Source: Mesocentrotus franciscanus
Taxonomy: Eukaryota; Echinodermata; Echinoidea; Camarodonta; Strongylocentrotidae
Direction: 5' to 3'
DNA: 64,000 bases
NCBI GenBank assembly: GCA_037976565.1
Contig: CP137666.1
Location: 2,137,495 to 2,201,494, forward strand
A program made the position numbers and the translations under genes. A model generated the notes under the pieces. It was not told the DNA's origin, searched no databases, and worked only from the letters and a program-made list of their open reading frames with translations. Position 1 is the stretch's first letter, and every line of letters begins with the position of its first letter. Positions 24,141 to 36,882 of the stretch are shown piece after piece.

Positions 24141-27100
24141 TTTAAGAAAGCCTTTGTGATCAGTCAGGTGTGAGTGGTAGACGCCTGAGCCACGCGTCAA
24201 AATGTTTGGCACCTCTCCCAAAAAGAAAAAAAGTCAATCTATCTATTTTTCGCTGTTTATTCGTGCAAGAGCAAAGTTCATTTCACAATTACGATACACA
24301 ACCATCAAGCCATGAATCTATCATGCTATATTTTCAAGGTCTAGCACTATTTTATTTCTATCAAATTCACTAACGCAGAATTTTTTGATTGCATTATTAC
24401 TGTATGTGTAAATAGTCAGGCCTTGATTGTCTACAATTATGACATTTATCAACCTCCAAAATGTGAACCCCCCCCCCAATATTTACCTTTGGGTAGCATA
24501 TTTACATATCAAAAATATTTAAGTACATGAAATCTACTGCAACTAGATATCTAAATGAAACATGTGAATTTAAAACTTATATCCATACTTCCATAGATGT
24601 CTGATTAATTGAAAAGAAGAAATTAAAGGTATAAAGTTAAAATTGGTTTAAATAGTGAGTAAATTACATGTATCCACCAATATCAACCACAGAGAGAAAA
24701 ACTGTTTATCTGACACTCCCCCATCCAGTCACAACAGTTGTACTTGTAGAAGAAAGGACAAAAAAATTATCCTTGCTCCATGTGAGGATAATAATAAGAA
24801 TAACATACATCATTGCCATTGTCTTATTTGTATATCTCTAAAATGTCTCTATTCATGGAGTAAATAACTAAATACTTGAAATTAAGAGCACACACCCTGA
24901 CATAAGATCCTGGTTAAGACAACCAACAATCTTATGTAAATAAGACATCACTTAGGAGAAAACTTTTAAATTTGTACTTTTAATGAGTGGGTGTGCAGGT
25001 CTGTCAATCAAACACAAGAAGACTTTACAACATTTATTCCACGTCTCACCCCATCATCAAACAAATATCTGAAAGTATCACTTTCACCAAAACATCTTTG
25101 AACTGTCTTCAAAGAATGCTTCCTATGACAGACATGGGAACCCCCTCTGGGTATTTAGAGGGGCCTACCATCTGCACCCAGCCAGGAAAACTTTACCCTG
25201 ACTTTGACTTCCCACAGGGGGCGCTTGACCCTTTGCGTCCTCCTTTCTCTTTCACGCATTTCAAGAGCAGGATCAGTTACCTCTAGAGTCAAAGGTCAAA
25301 TTTAGAAGCAAATTTTCTTCTTGGAGAGATTGCATTCCACTTTCCATACCTGAGTCAAATTTCAAGGATATCTTGACTTTTGAAGTCTTGAAGAAATATG
25401 ATCAATGTGTGTATGAATATGACAGTGTTGTTGGTACACAAGAATAGTGTTTGGAATACAACAGTGCTGCGTAGATGCCATACACAAGCACTTATGAATT
25501 TGAGCATATTTATTCTGGACCAAATAGTCTTACGTGTACATGTATCATTGTTTCTCTACAGCACAGACAAATGGGAGAATCCTATTGACATCAACATTTT
25601 ATTGAAAATAAAACATTTCACTTTGATTCAAAAATTATACAACCAAAATATGAAAATACAAAGAATCATATTATTCACTGCTAATAAAGTACACTGCCTG
25701 CTTCTTCAAATGACAGCACTTTTCTATTTTTCAAGTTGACTCTTTACTGAAAGAAAAAACTGCAGGGCTAAATAAAGCTTAAAAGAAATATGCCCCTAAA
25801 CTTGAATCTGATTCAATGGTGAAATAAAGCCTTTTATGACTCTATCAATCTCATTCATGCGAGACATGTATTGAGTATGAATCAGTCCTACCTAATATGA
25901 TTGCATTATGGAATGAGTTGTGGAGAGAATGATTCATCCATTCTTACTGCATGCTTAAGTATGTGGATTTTTCATCACTCAGGAAAATCAATTTTGAGCA
26001 AGGCAGCAGGTTTCTTCCTCAATTCATTACTTCCCAGCTCGAGTGCTTTCCCCTGTCAAAAATGCAGTCTCTTTGGGTCATTTATAAATGTTATGTTCTC
26101 ACTAAGTATACATTAACTGTACTACTGTAGCACCAATATTATAACTAAAATGTCTGCTTATGTACAGTGAATGTACATCCATCCATCCTCTAACCATTAA
26201 TTGGTATATAACCACAGAAGTGGTTAGAAATTTAGTTCCTGAAACTCCAAAAGTGCTGTGGTAAATTGAAAAAAGAGCTGGTAAAAAAACAATAAAATAT
26301 TTAATATGACTGTGAGAAAATCTCACTTATAATACAACATAAAAAAAAGAGCTCCCGCGAACACAACAGTATTTTTTTTACATTGGTTGACGTTGATAGC
26401 CTACTTCAGAGCTGCCAACTGCACTTGAACAAAAATCCTACCCGATTCCCCCCTTCCCCCCTACCCCCTCCAAAAAAACTCCCCCCATCAAAAAAAAATA
26501 TATATTAAATTGATTTGTACATGAACTTTCTTCACCCTGGGCTTTTACAACAGCATGCACTCTTTGCCAATCTGTGTTTTCCTACATGTAGGACACTACA
26601 TTATAAACCCTGGATGAGCCTAACTTAATTTACTTGTATCATGGAAATTTCTTCATGCAAAAGAGAGCAAACCAGTAAATCTTTAGAAAGTGAAAAATAA
26701 CATTAATTTACTAGCCACATCAATTAACTTTCAGGTTTGTAGAATCATTAAGTGGTGGTTAAGTGTCAGACAATATAATCAATAAAAAAACTATTCTTAC
26801 ATGTACATTGTAAGTGCATTTCACTTGAACCAGAGAACATTTTTTTTGAAGAGGTCAATGGTATGTAAAGAAAAAGGCCAACATTCTTTTTCAACTCAAG
26901 AAAAAGAAACTCAATACCTAATGTGGTATGAATAACCCTGAAATCATACCTGTAGATATGGATTTGAAAGGAATCCCATACCAATATTGTTTCTCATAAC
27001 TTTTTGGACTGACTTTTCAAAATATATTTTTTAAGTTAGTAACCTTTGACAGGGAGAATGACAGCACTGATGATTTCCTTCATGGTACCAGCACAAAATT

Positions 27101-29699
27101 TCAAGCTTGAATATTAAATGTTCTATCTTGAAGCCAGAAATATCCCTCCGCCAATGCGACAAATGACCTGAAGTTCAAGAACTAACCTTGATACTTGATA
27201 GAGCACACATTGGATGAGTCAGTGTTGTCTAGCGCATCACAGTGTAAGATACATCCCTACATCTAAGCCTAGTACTAATAAGCTTAGTGCTAATATGTTA
27301 ATCAATTCATTACATCCAATTCTATATACTGACATTTTGTCTGCCCATATCGTTGTGCATGTATCTCCATGCAAAGAGCAATTAAGTGGACCCTCTCTAC
27401 TGTCTAGGGATGCGTTTATCGTGTCTTGCCACAGATATGTATATATCGAACCCCACTATATGAACATGATTTTCGGGATGTCGCGTTTATCGTCTCTTCC
27501 CGATTCAAAATAAAGGCCTTGTCTCTGCGCAGCTGCTTTGCGCCGTTTGACCCGGGAAGCAGATTAGCATGGGAAGGTCCGATTTGTATGTGGGGTTCAA
27601 AACAGCTTTGCGTTTATTATGTCTCAGAAACGTGATTCTGGCTGTATGTCACATTCAAAACGCACTTTTTTGGGCGTTACAATATGCCCATATCTAAAGA
27701 TGTTTGAAAAAGGCTTTGCGTTTATAATTAATGTAGACATAATTTGTACAGGTATGATTTTAAAAGCAGAATTGATTATTTTAATGCGGTTATTTGACTT
27801 ATTTCGTACATCTTGAAATTTAGATATATATGCAGAACATTATGAGCTACCGGTACATACAGTACATGTACATTATCTTGATTCTTAACTACATTTAGCT
27901 CTTGATGTTTCTATAGAAAATAACGTCTTTACAGACATAAGTACAATAAAATATTTTCTAAATTTATACTGACCTACATGTACAGGTTGTCACTTCTGTT
28001 GGTTCCACCACACAAGCTCTGGCAACAATTGCTTTGCAGTCAATTTCCCACACAAAATGAATTCTCCCACAGGTAACTTCAACTATAACAATATTCCAAT
28101 TTCCAACCTTGACACACAACCTATTAAACTCCTAATTTTATTCAAATCCTAACACTTAGCCATGAGCAAATGTTGCCAGAGTAAATATTGGGTAATCCTT
28201 TTATAATATTAAGCCTGATTTTCATAGACAGTAATTATTCAATCAAGCCTCAATTTACAAAATTTGTTGTCATGCTGCATAATGTATGTACATGAACATA
28301 CTACATGCATGTGACTGAATGTCAATATAGATGATGCACACGATGCTTGTCATCTTTCATGGGTCTCACTCATCTTTCAAGATCATTTTGGTCTTATGTC
28401 ACTTAAAGACCCTCCCCCAATTAAAAAAAAAATAGACAGTCAATTTTTTACCATATGGCCTACTTGTCTATACATTTCTCTCATTCCCTAACAATGTACA
28501 CAAAGTATACACCGCAGGCTAAGGTTATTTAATCATTACAGATGTGGGATACGTCAAGCTATTTCAATAATACAAACACATCTTTTGAAAATAATTAATG
28601 TATCCAGATGTTCACAAATAGTTTGTACATGTACACCGATTCGCCAAATCCAAGATTTGCATAAATTCCTTTGTTATTGGTGTTTGCATTATCTTAAATT
28701 TCATTTCATTAAAGATTTCAAGATCAATAAAAAAAGGGGGCCATCAAAAGCATCTCTTGAAAAGAGACATCCTTATATTCTCCATTCATTTAACACTTAA
28801 GATTAGACGCATTAGATGAGCTGTGCATTCAGCGTTAAACCATTCTTGTAATGCACTCGGTACAAAATGCAAAACATCCTCTCCAGGAGCCACTCATTGC
28901 CAGACCTCATGGCGACATTGAGTCAGTCCGAGGGGATGTTCCCACCGCCCACAAAACACAAGGTCAGGTGCATAAGGGCCAATGCTAGTACAAGGTGATG
29001 TGTAGAATGGCTTAAGACAGGATGAGGAAAGCGTGACCAAGAGTGGCATATTGCATGGAGAAGAGGCAAGAAGAAAGAGCCTCCTACATGTACTCAATCT
29101 GCATGCATTCTTGCTACACAATTCTTCTTTCCAGCCTGTATTTTCATGAACTCCTGTACCTTCTAGACGCCCCTTGAGTCGGGCTTCTTCACATGGATTA
29201 AATCCCAATATATATAATGCCTGCATTTCAAATAACCTTCTAGGAGACACAGTGTTTCCTAATGTACAGCATTTAAAGGATAATTACATGATTACATTTA
29301 TATTTTGAATTACATTCATATTTTGAATAATCTACATCGTATATGTGATAAATTATGTGTCCTTTTGTGTACCATAAGCAAGCAACAGTGAAAAACAAGT
29401 TTTTGTTATATGCAATGTACTTTTTTTTCAAATATCCTTAGTAATAAAAAACTATGTGTATTCAATGCTTCTTTTAAACACATACACGTAGGGAAAGAAT
29501 ACAGAATCTATTTCTTCTTGATTTAAGAATCTGACCAATTTTTCATAGTATCCGAATCACATGCATATATCGAGATAAATGCAAAGCCCTCCCCTCCAAC
29601 CTATAATCTGGTCAGATGGATGGAATTCTCTCGTGGAGGATACTTTTCCTAGGGAGAACCAAGTGGATGAGCTGTCACCTCGTACAAGGATTAACATTA

Positions 29700-30060
29700 G
29701 GGATACCTAACCCCTCCTTCACACTACAAGAATTCATCGTATAGCTCTACGAGAATCATATAACTGTATGATAATGATTTACCATTTTCCTAGTCTGAAA
29801 TCGTATAAAGAAACGTTGTGTAGCAAAATGCATGTTTGAGCATCGTTTTAATCAAATGAAAACAATTTAAATAATCAGGATCCTGCTCTAGTCTGAACGT
29901 CAAATTGTGAGTGCGTAGTTGTCATGTCGCTTGAACTCATCAAATTCTGTTTCTTTATATGATCAGATGAAGTTATCTAGTCTTTAAACTCCTTTTTGCT
30001 TACAACGAATCTCTTATATCATGTTTCTTTATATACGTTCTGTATACAGTCTGAACAGGG
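29700..30060 (-). repeat. Old dispersed repeat, family R, copy 2
   Basis: Read on the minus strand, this block contains AGGATCCTGATTATTTAAAT followed by a TTTTCATTTGATTAAAACGA-like stretch and GCTCAAACATGCATTTTG, matching in order the copies near 6190, 32330 and 35690. Boundaries are approximate. Confidence 0.4.
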
Positions 30061-31211
30061 TATAACTAAGATAGAATTTGGAGACGGGGGTATGAATGGA
30101 GATGGGGGTATCACTGGTCATCATCCCTACAAGCTGGGCTGAGCATGTTATGCATGATAATGAGACAAGATCTCTGAGTAGTCTGTATTCAGACTGTCTC
30201 TTTGTACATTGTAATTAGAGATCTTAAAATGATGATGATAATGGAATCTCAATATTGCACATGGATGCATGTAAATATATGTATATGAAGATCTAAAAAT
30301 ATAAGAAGCAAAGTGTAAGCATTTATAATTTTCATATTAATTTTTACTAGACAATTGGGGGACATTGCAACTTTCGCAAAAATGGATATTACTTTTGTAT
30401 TCTTTTGTAGATATCCATTGGTGCCTCATATATTAGGGGTATTTTCAGATACTTCTATAAAGGTCAAATAGTGAAACGGAATTAAATCTCAAATTGAAAG
30501 ATACAATACATACTGTAGTACAGATGGATTGGATGCCATGCAGTTAAACATAACACCTCTATCAGTTGATGAATAATTATTTGATCAGACAGCTTTTCTT
30601 TACCTCAGTTCACGGAGATCTTAAAAATGGGCAGTGACTTTGCGCTTGATGCGAGACAGGGATGATCATTTGCATGGACTGTGCTGCGAAGGAGAAAGCC
30701 TTCCTATGGTGCCCAGCATGCATATTACATGAACATCATGAAAAGATGCAAGTAATACTCGCCTCTCAAGCCAGTTTGATACTATATATAGCATGAGAGC
30801 TTTTACAGGATCACATTGTCCTTATGCTACTGGAGTAAGTAGCAATCTATACTACAGGAGGTCTACATGTACTGTACATGTATTTCTCAGTATCACCAAG
30901 ACTGGCACGTCTTTTATTGCAAATAAGGAGCATACTCGGTTTTTAATTTCACTTTAAGATTCAGAAAACTGCAGCCTCAAAAAATAAACCGGTACTGGAA
31001 AATATCCTGTAAAATGCAAGTGTTGTGTACTAATATTTAAAAAAATCAATTTCAATTTAACATTTGTACAAGATCTTAAATTTCTCTGTTTAAGATACAT
31101 GTAGGCCTTAATGTTTCAGTCTATTTTCTGATATCAGGCGTATACATGTATGTTGAGAAGATTCGAACAAGCATCAACCATAGAGAAGCGCCCATGATGC
31201 AAGAATAGAAT

Positions 31212-31476
31212 CAAGCCTTGGATTAAGCGGGCGCAGGGCGCAAATTTGCGCTCATAAAACCACGAATGGCGCAAGTGTTTGCCGTGAAAATGCGCCAGTT
31301 GTTACTATAGGCTAGCGCACATACGTTCATGCGATCGCTAGATGGTGCTGTCGAACGTACAAATGTTTCGAAGGATCAAGAAAACAAATCGTCAAATGGA
31401 GAAATAAACAAGCATTCAAATAGTCATTAGAGATCTGTGGAGGTTTGTTTGTAGGTCTAGTTTAATCCAAGGCTTG
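31212..31476. mobile_element. hAT MITE, 265 bp, perfect 8-bp TSD
   Basis: Termini CAAGCCTTGGATTAA and TTAATCCAAGGCTTG form perfect 15-bp inverted repeats. Flanking 8-bp direct repeats AATAGAAT lie at 31204-31211 and 31477-31484. The interior is GCGC-rich compared with the AT-rich flanks and holds no ORF. The TSD length points to the hAT superfamily. Confidence 0.88.
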
Positions 31477-31869
31477 AATAGAATACATTTAGATCTGTAC
31501 ATGAAAGCATGCATGCAAATCTGTCTCTATCGCCCACGACAACCAAATTTTCAAGATTTTTAAAGCGCTCTGCCCAGCAGTATTTGGTTTGTCAGGGGGA
31601 ACTACATGTATACAAAGACATAACTGTAAGTACTGCATGAGAAATTAAATCAATTAAATCATAGAGTCAGCCTTGTGTCATGAGCAAACCATTCCTTATT
31701 GACTTTAATAGAAGACCTGCTGTAGCAGGAATCTTGATGAGGGCAACGTATTCCTCCACAGACCCCCATTCAGACCTAGCAAAACTTACCCCAGTTCAGG
31801 TTACCTTCATGTAAATTCATCCTCTGGCTACACAAACATCATAAAGCTACATGTTTAAAATAAGTAATG

Positions 31870-32010
31870 ATTTTTCCTAGTCTAACATCATAAAATTATA
31901 TCGAAAAGTTGTACAGCGAAAAGCATGTCTGAGCATTGTTTCTTACGAAAAATTGTTAAATGCTGAGCGTCATATCGTACATTACAAAAAAGGCATACCT
32001 GGCCATGCAG
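31870..32010 (-). repeat. Old dispersed repeat, family R, copy 3
   Basis: Order of phrases (TTTTCCTAGTCTAA, TATATCGAAAAGTTGTACAG, AAAGCATGTCTGAGCATTGT) parallels 29790-29850, with many substitutions. It is very diverged; the match rests on shared order rather than high identity. Confidence 0.35.
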
Positions 32011-32329
32011 GGCTTATCTTGAGCATACATGTACACTGAGGATTGGCCAGCTATCCTGTCAACTAGCTGACTCCTTTAAAACTAGTTTCTTTATACATTT
32101 CTTTATACAGTGTTGTTATCCAGTCTGTACACCCCTTTCACTATACATGTACAGGTCAACGTAAAATCATTTTTTTAATACAATGTTTCATTATAAAAAT
32201 GTCATGCAAATTTCTTGTGGTATGAATAGGCTACTATTGTATACATTTGAAGGCCTAGTTTTACAAAAATCTCATGGCTGCATGTACCTCTTCATGAAAT
32301 GTGTATATAAGAAATGTAACTTTTTTTAT

Positions 32330-32480
32330 CCGACCGTGGTATGACAAAATGATAACAAAATGTCACACAGCAGAATGGAGGTCCGAGCATCTTTTCGAAT
32401 GAAAGCTTGATAAAGAATTGGGACCCATTTAACATAGTGAATATCGTGGTAGACAGGTTTTATATTGACCATGCGCTGAT
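32330..32480 (-). repeat. Old dispersed repeat, family R, copy 4
   Basis: On the minus strand, GGGTCCCAATTCTTTATCAA followed by GCTTTCATTCGAAAAGATGC matches the family core seen at 6240 and 35750. Ends cannot be set by eye. Confidence 0.4.
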
Positions 32481-33215
32481 ACGACTGGCTAGTTGTAATT
32501 TTGAACGCTTGAGAGTGCCAATGATATAAGCTAACACTAAACATATGGAGTAAGGTGACTTCCTTCAAACTAGTTTTGTTATACCCATGTACAACGATCC
32601 TTTGTATGTTTCTCATCATGCATATATGTAAGCCCCATTTGCTACAACAGGATTCTTTATACAGTCTGTTAAATGAATTCATATTTCTTCTAGTATGAAT
32701 GCCGTACAAGATAAGCAGGATAAAAAGTGCGATTAGGAAGACATCCAACTGAGCCTTGCTTCGTCATCACACTCCATTACAACAGACCACTCACGGTCCT
32801 ATGATGTCGTCGGAATGACAAGCTTATCCCGCTCTAGAAAAGTAGGCAGGGGGTGTTCCGTCATCCAATTAGAATGCAAACATGGAAATGAAGGACAGGG
32901 TTGACTTAGTGGAAGATGGTAATGAACATGAGTGTCAATATGAATACAGCTATCTGCAAAGCTTTTACATCATTTTGTCATTCCAACGTTGAACAGTAAA
33001 CACTACCATAGTTCCATTTTAGGAGGTTAGAAAATGTAATCACATGAGATGATTTAAGTCCAGATACGTTCTGTGTTCCTTTACACGAATGACTCGTACA
33101 TCAGACTTGCATCGGGGCGAGATTGGGAGGTCTTTTCTTTCAACTTTAAAAGACAGTGATGGAAAACATGATGTACAGTACGTGTGTACAACAATAATGC
33201 TCTGGCATTGTTTAG

Positions 33216-34472
33216 CAGTGAAAAAAATACACGGGGGCGGCGGGCGATTTCGCCCCGGAAACACCATAAACAGCCCCCGAAATAGGCCAGAAATCCGATT
33301 ACGGGGGCGACTTCAAAAAATAAAATGATCTAAAATCGCCCCCGTAACTATTGCCGCATGACTACGAGCGGCCGCTTCCTGTGCTAGCTTCGTATTCATT
33401 GTGTGCATCTTGTTTGGCGCGCACACGTGCACTGAATCTCCGTGTAAAATTGTTTACACACAAATTCGGTCGTAAATAACTCGATTCATAGAGTTCATAC
33501 CTTACCATGTCGCACCGTTCTCGCACGTACGCGAAAACACGTACATTTTCGCAGTTGCGAGACGGAGCGTAGGGACCGAGTTTTTGGCGGTCGATTTTGT
33601 TTTGATGGCTCATTAGCTGAACCTAGACCATTCACTAAACCGTAGCGAAACATCGAGAAAATGCAATCTATTTCCATCTTGATTGCCGTGATTTTTATAT
33701 AGTTTTCGTGAATAGAGGTATGAAATCGAAGCTTATTTTATGATTATTCTAGCCATCCTTACTGAATTTTGATAATCATATTTTAAAGTAAAGTTTTCAC
33801 AAGAAAATCAGAGAAAATCATCGTGACTGACAGTTCAGTTTCAGTCCACACGTACAGTACAGTGCGGTGTAGTGCCACTGCACTGCAGCTGCTGTCAGAA
33901 CTGTGACTATGTGAGCTAGAGTCGAAGAGACTCGACACTTTGGAATTGCTATCTCATTATCTGTTCGCATCATTATTGCTGCGATTTCAATATAGTTTCG
34001 TGAATAGAGGTATGAAACTTAAGCTTAGATTGTGATTAATCTGGCCATAGTTGTATACTGAATTTCGATAATCATTTTTCAAAGTAAAGTTTTTACAAGA
34101 AAATCAGACGGTCATTTAAAAACAGAGACATATTTTTAAAATTATAGTAGGTCTAATACTTTTACTATGATACAGTTCTTGCATCAAATCAATGCATTGA
34201 AACAGCTTTCTTTTTGAATGGGTAAATATGAAGTAGGAAGCCTGAAGCCTTAAACTTAAAGATATATAAGCCAGTAAGCCTACTAAAAATAAACTTGACA
34301 AACTGTATTACTGTAGGGTCTATACTTTTATGAATTAATGAAAAATTAGCCCCCGAAAAAAGAGCCCCCGAAATGGAAAAAAGAGCCCTCGAAAGTTGAA
34401 AAAGTAGCCCCCGAAAATTTCCCAAAAATTGGATATGGAGCCCCCGAAATAAAAACATTAATTTTGTCCCTG
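33216..34472. mobile_element. Non-autonomous hAT element, 1257 bp, perfect 8-bp TSD
   Basis: The 8-bp direct repeat TTGTTTAG flanks the unit at 33208-33215 and 34473-34480. The termini are CAGTGA at the left and, reverse-complemented, CAGGGA at the right: short and imperfect, as in many hAT elements. The right subterminal region (34349-34450) is an array of AGCCCCCGAAA units, and the left has GGGGGCG and GCCCCCG motifs, probable transposase-binding sites. An internal duplication (33690-33830 and 33985-34110) is described separately. There is no transposase ORF. Confidence 0.82.
33690..34110 (+). repeat. Internal diverged duplication within the 1257-bp hAT element
   Basis: Two blocks, about 33690-33830 and 33985-34110, share TTCGTGAATAGAGGTATGAA, a TACTGAATTTTGATAATCAT-like stretch and ACAAGAAAATCAGA in the same order. 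The separating 150 bp is CAGT/GTGC-rich and not duplicated. Confidence 0.75.
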
Positions 34473-34480
34473 TTGTTTAG

Positions 34481-35329
34481 GCAGATATGGGTGAAGAATC
34501 TCATCACAGAAAAGCAATGTTGTTCACTTTCACTTTGCTTAAAAGGCAGTGGTGAGAGTGGGTGGGGGTGGTGGAGGAGCAAAATAATTTCCTGTACACT
34601 TGCACAATTGCACATCAACATAAATTCAAGCTATCATACATGTAAGACTAATAGAAAGGTACATGTACATGTACGCACTTCTCATATCATTGTACAAGGG
34701 ACATTTCATCAAATATTTTTATGACAAAATTCAATCTAATTCTCAGATTAAGTGAAGAATAATGGCCATACAACAAGGAAGAAAAATCACAATGGGCTAC
34801 ATAATTGAATTGAGAAAAAGGAATACGAATCAGCAGCACCAAGAATCAATTTACTTCATCTGTACAGATGACAGAAGATGTCTAAAAAAATCCAGAAGCC
34901 CTCCTTCTCAAATTGCAACCTGTCTATCCTAATTGGGGCAAGAGTCTGGTGTATGGTAGTGTGTTACATCACTGGCGTTAAATCTACGATCTGCGACAGT
35001 ATTAAGTATCATAAAATGCTGAAAGATGCCAGCCAGAAAGTGGAGCAGGCAAAAATATGTGCCCGACCCGACGACGGCGAAATCGACACTCAGGGTATTC
35101 GCTACATGATGAAATACACATCTGCATCCCAAAAATAGCATCCATCCTTACTGCACTAGCTGTAGATTCAAGTACTTCTGTATATTCAATGAATCATTGA
35201 CATTAAAGTTATCCATTTAATATGTGATTAAAATATCATTGTGTAAATCCATTTTGTAAAAGATGTCAAAGAAATCAACTTCATTTCATAAACATATTTG
35301 CCTTCTTATTGCAGATGTAAGTGGCAGAG
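34481..35329. other. Spacer with one exon-like ORF
   Basis: The plus-strand frame ending at 35138 has a tail (about 35020-35138) with higher GC and a more protein-like composition than the surroundings. No donor or acceptor clearly delimits it and I do not recognise the peptide, so I do not call a gene. Confidence 0.3.
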
Positions 35330-35495
35330 GAGGAGAAAGCGAGATAGAAAGCGAGATAGAAAGCGAGATAGAAAGAGAGAGAAAGAGAGAGAGAGAGAAA
35401 GAGAGAGAAAGAGAGCAAGAGAGCGAGAGAAAGATAGAAAGAGAGAAAGAGAGAAAGAGAGAAAGAGAGAAAAAGAGAAAGCGAGAGAGAAAATA
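35330..35495. repeat. GAAAGAGA purine repeat with 12-bp tandem units
   Basis: The run begins with three copies of GCGAGATAGAAA and continues as irregular GAGA, GAAA and GCGA units. It creates Glu/Arg/Lys-rich and Ser/Leu/Phe-rich false ORFs. Confidence 0.9.
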
Positions 35496-35689
35496 GCCTG
35501 TTCAGACTTTAGGAAATAGAAAGTCATACAAGTATAAAAAAGTTGTATCGAGAATCATTACAGAGTGAAAGTGGCATACTGTACACACTAGATAACAAAA
35601 TCGTATTTATAAAGAAACAAATTTTGAAGAGATCGACTGACTTGACAGCTAGCCTATCATCCGTGCACACTCACAATAAGCCCTGCCCA

Positions 35690-35815
35690 GTTACATGTAT
35701 ATGATTTTGGCACGACACAATGATCAGACTACAGTGGGAGTGCTGGACCCTGATTCTTTATCGAGTTTTATTTGAAATGATGCTTAAACATGCATTTGTT
35801 TATACGACGTTCAGA
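35690..35815 (+). repeat. Old dispersed repeat, family R, copy 5
   Basis: Contains GACCCTGATTCTTTATCGAG, then TTTTATTTGAAATGATGCTT and AAACATGCATTTG, the clearest version of the core shared with 6190-6300, 29700-30060 and 32330-32480. Confidence 0.45.
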
Positions 35816-35875
35816 CCAGAAAAAAGGGTAATTTGACTCATACACTGTAGTATACAGTGTAGATGTAGCTATATA

Positions 35876-36048
35876 CAGTCAAACCTGTCTATAGCGACCG
35901 CCCAAGGGAAACACAAAAAGTGGTCTTTGTAGACAGGTGTTCTTTATAGACAGGTTCCTTTAATACATGTTTCAATGAGAAACCGTTTTCAAGGGAAACA
36001 AAAAATGTGGTCTTTGTGGACAGGTGGTCACTAAAGCAGGTTTGACTG
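35876..36048. mobile_element. Tc1/mariner-like MITE, 173 bp
   Basis: Ends CAGTCAAACCTG and CAGGTTTGACTG are perfect 12-bp inverted repeats, flanked on both sides by TA (35874-35875 and 36049-36050), the target duplication of Tc1/mariner elements. The interior contains two copies of a unit that includes GTGGTCTTTGT(A/G)GACAGGTG. It has no coding capacity. Confidence 0.82.
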
Positions 36049-36882
36049 TAGTATATATGATTCTCATACATGTAGGGTGTAGCTGTACGATGAATTATCG
36101 TAGTCTGAATGCGGGGTGAGAGAGACAGGGCAGGTGTAAAAGATCAATGATAGCTCAATCCATCCATCATCACACACCTGGAACTCCATTTGGCTTGTGT
36201 GGTATCTAAGCATCTAAGCAGAATCGTGACAATCATAAACTTTGACCTATGCAATGAGCTTATATCGTGTCTATTTCACAGACATCAGTGATTCAGTGGA
36301 GTCTCAAGATGACGTGCTCAGACATACATGTACATGTACATCCTTGTAAATGTGTTCAATCTCACACTAAAGTCAATTGACACATATTTTGCATTAAGCT
36401 TAGAACACAAACACATGAATTTGTTCATTACAGCTCAACACAAGTAATCAATAATGAAAAATTGAATGTACTACATGAAATTGAATGCCAATATTTCCTA
36501 TGAAATCAAACTACATGTACAATGTATGTGCAGCCTGATATCATTTCCTCTAAAGAGTCCAAGAAAAATTTAGCATTATAAACATGAAAATGGAAGTAAT
36601 ATATACATGTACAGTACATTCTTTCAAATGTAAAAATAAGTTTTCGTCAATATAATTCTTGATATGTGTAGACTGACTGAAGGTCCATGGATAAGTCTTA
36701 GGTGACTAATGGATTAAAAAAACTACTTAAACTAAGTCAGCCTCATGGCAAATGAGAGCCCTTTGATTACACTTAAACTTCTTTTTCTTTGCTTTTTCAT
36801 TACAAATTTCCCTTGAAAATTAAACTCCTTGAATGATAATAAAAAGGTATACCAGTATTATACCTCCAGCCTTAGTTGTTAA

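Larger units (their letters stand above)
22775..31203. other. Spacer without a recognisable gene
   Basis: One probable TIR element (23753-24140) and a diverged repeat near 29700-30060 are visible. ORFs around 24987-25286, 27214-27635 and 28894-29250 have no recognisable domain or splice partner. A 30-bp phrase containing AGAAGCAAATTTTCTTCTTG is shared by about 23952 and 25302 and may be a repeat fragment. Confidence 0.5.
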
